Of a DNA stretch of 42,343 nucleotides, positions 42,103 to 42,343 are shown piece after piece. The position numbers and the translations under genes were made by a program. The notes beneath the pieces were generated by a model. That model ran no database searches, was not told the DNA's origin, and worked only from the letters and a program-made list of their open reading frames with translations. How positions within the stretch are numbered: position 1 is the stretch's first letter; every line of letters begins with the position of its first letter. Source of the stretch: Lysobacter_F sp035645555 (lineage in GTDB: Bacteria > Pseudomonadota > Gammaproteobacteria > Xanthomonadales > Xanthomonadaceae); assembly GCA_035645555.1 (NCBI GenBank), contig DASQMI010000067.1, positions 1 to 42,343 on the forward strand. Direction: 5' to 3'.

Positions 42103-42137
42103 CCGCCCGCCAGCGTCGGGCGGAAGGCCGCTAGAAT
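42103..42137 (+). promoter_or_regulatory. Intergenic hairpin and -10 element between efp and epmB
   Basis: In the 147-base gap a 7-bp stem (CCGCCCG 42103-42109 with CGGGCGG 42117-42123) is followed by TAGAAT (42132-42137), a five-of-six -10 for epmB. No good -35 was found. No clear efp promoter was found. Confidence 0.35.
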
Positions 42138-42204
42138 GGAGGACTGGTCGCGCCGCGCCGGCGGCCGCGCCGCCCCGCAACCCTGGCATCGACCAAGGCC
42201 GGCC

Positions 42205-42343
42205 ATGATACCCGTTGCCCCCGCTCCAATGCAGCCGCAGGCGCCGTCCGCGCCGCGCTGGCAGCGCCTGTGGCGCGAGGCGGTGCGTGATCCGCGCGAG
42301 CTGCTGGCCATGCTCGGCCTGCACGAGCACGCGCTCGCCGTCT
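42205..42343 (+). CDS. epmB: EF-P (R)-beta-lysylation protein EpmB, N-terminal part
   Basis: Only the first 46 codons are in the window; the gene runs off the end. The visible part, with WQRLWREAVRDPRELLAMLGL, matches the N-terminus of the lysine 2,3-aminomutase EpmB/YjeK (W...L...V.DP.ELL..L). The radical-SAM domain is beyond the edge. The enzyme makes (R)-beta-lysine, which EpmA attaches to Lys34 of EF-P. Its divergent placement beside efp supports the call. Confidence 0.75.
   Translation, partial: MIPVAPAPMQPQAPSAPRWQRLWREAVRDPRELLAMLGLHEHALAV

Overview
The window is very GC-rich, densely packed chromosomal DNA of the Lysobacter / Luteimonas / Xanthomonas type (Xanthomonadaceae, Gammaproteobacteria). 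The clearest signs are the arginine genes, which encode the N-acetylcitrulline route known from Xanthomonas (N-acetylornithine carbamoyltransferase, N-acetylcitrulline deacetylase and a fused N-acetylglutamate kinase/synthase). Further signs are a TrpR-like gene heading the his operon, a DksA with a long Lys/Ala/Pro-rich tail, and the MTA-deaminase version of methionine salvage. This placement is from gene content; no tree was built. I see no insertion sequence, prophage, integrase or CRISPR array.

Layout. 0.1-2.0 kb (+): methionine salvage mtnB-mtnD-mtnC. 2.0-3.6 kb (-): exported metallophosphoesterase. 3.7-11.2 kb (-): hisR-like regulator and hisG-D-C-B-H-A-F-IE, where every structural gene overlaps the next by 4 nt. 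11.3-13.2 kb (+): membrane diguanylate cyclase. 13.2-16.5 kb (-): hisS coupled to an unusually long histidine ammonia-lyase. 16.6 kb (+): tRNA-Pro(CGG). 16.9-19.1 kb (+): processive glycosyltransferase and a predicted outer-membrane barrel protein. 19.2-27.0 kb (-): arginine cluster argF'-argG-argE'-argB(A)-GNAT-argC-argH, preceded by a short arginine-rich leader ORF and a candidate attenuator. 27.0-27.5 kb (-): small exported protein. 27.6-30.6 kb (+): cysS, sufE, MFS transporter. 30.7-31.7 kb (-): dksA-like gene. 31.8-34.3 kb (+): yidD, pyrC, M23 lipoprotein. 34.3-42.1 kb (-): YiiX-like protein, second diguanylate cyclase, folE2, squalene/phytoene-synthase-like protein, mupP-like phosphatase, ubiG, mtaD, efp. 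42.2 kb to the end (+): start of epmB, divergent from its substrate gene efp.

How the genes work together. Histidine and arginine synthesis dominate and each seems to have local control. The his operon has its own TrpR-family gene, whose promoter overlaps three tandem octamers. The arg operon is preceded by a 33-codon ORF with five Arg codons in seven, followed by RNA segments that can form mutually exclusive 1:2, 2:3 and 3:4 helices. That is classical leader-peptide attenuation, apparently responding to arginine. I consider it the most interesting signal here. Second are a dispersed-type inverted repeat that supplies the C-terminus of argF', the N-terminus of argG and a hairpin around the argG ribosome-binding site, and the hisS/ammonia-lyase coupling. 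MTA deaminase and mtnBDC are two ends of one salvage route, and efp/epmB are substrate and modifying enzyme.
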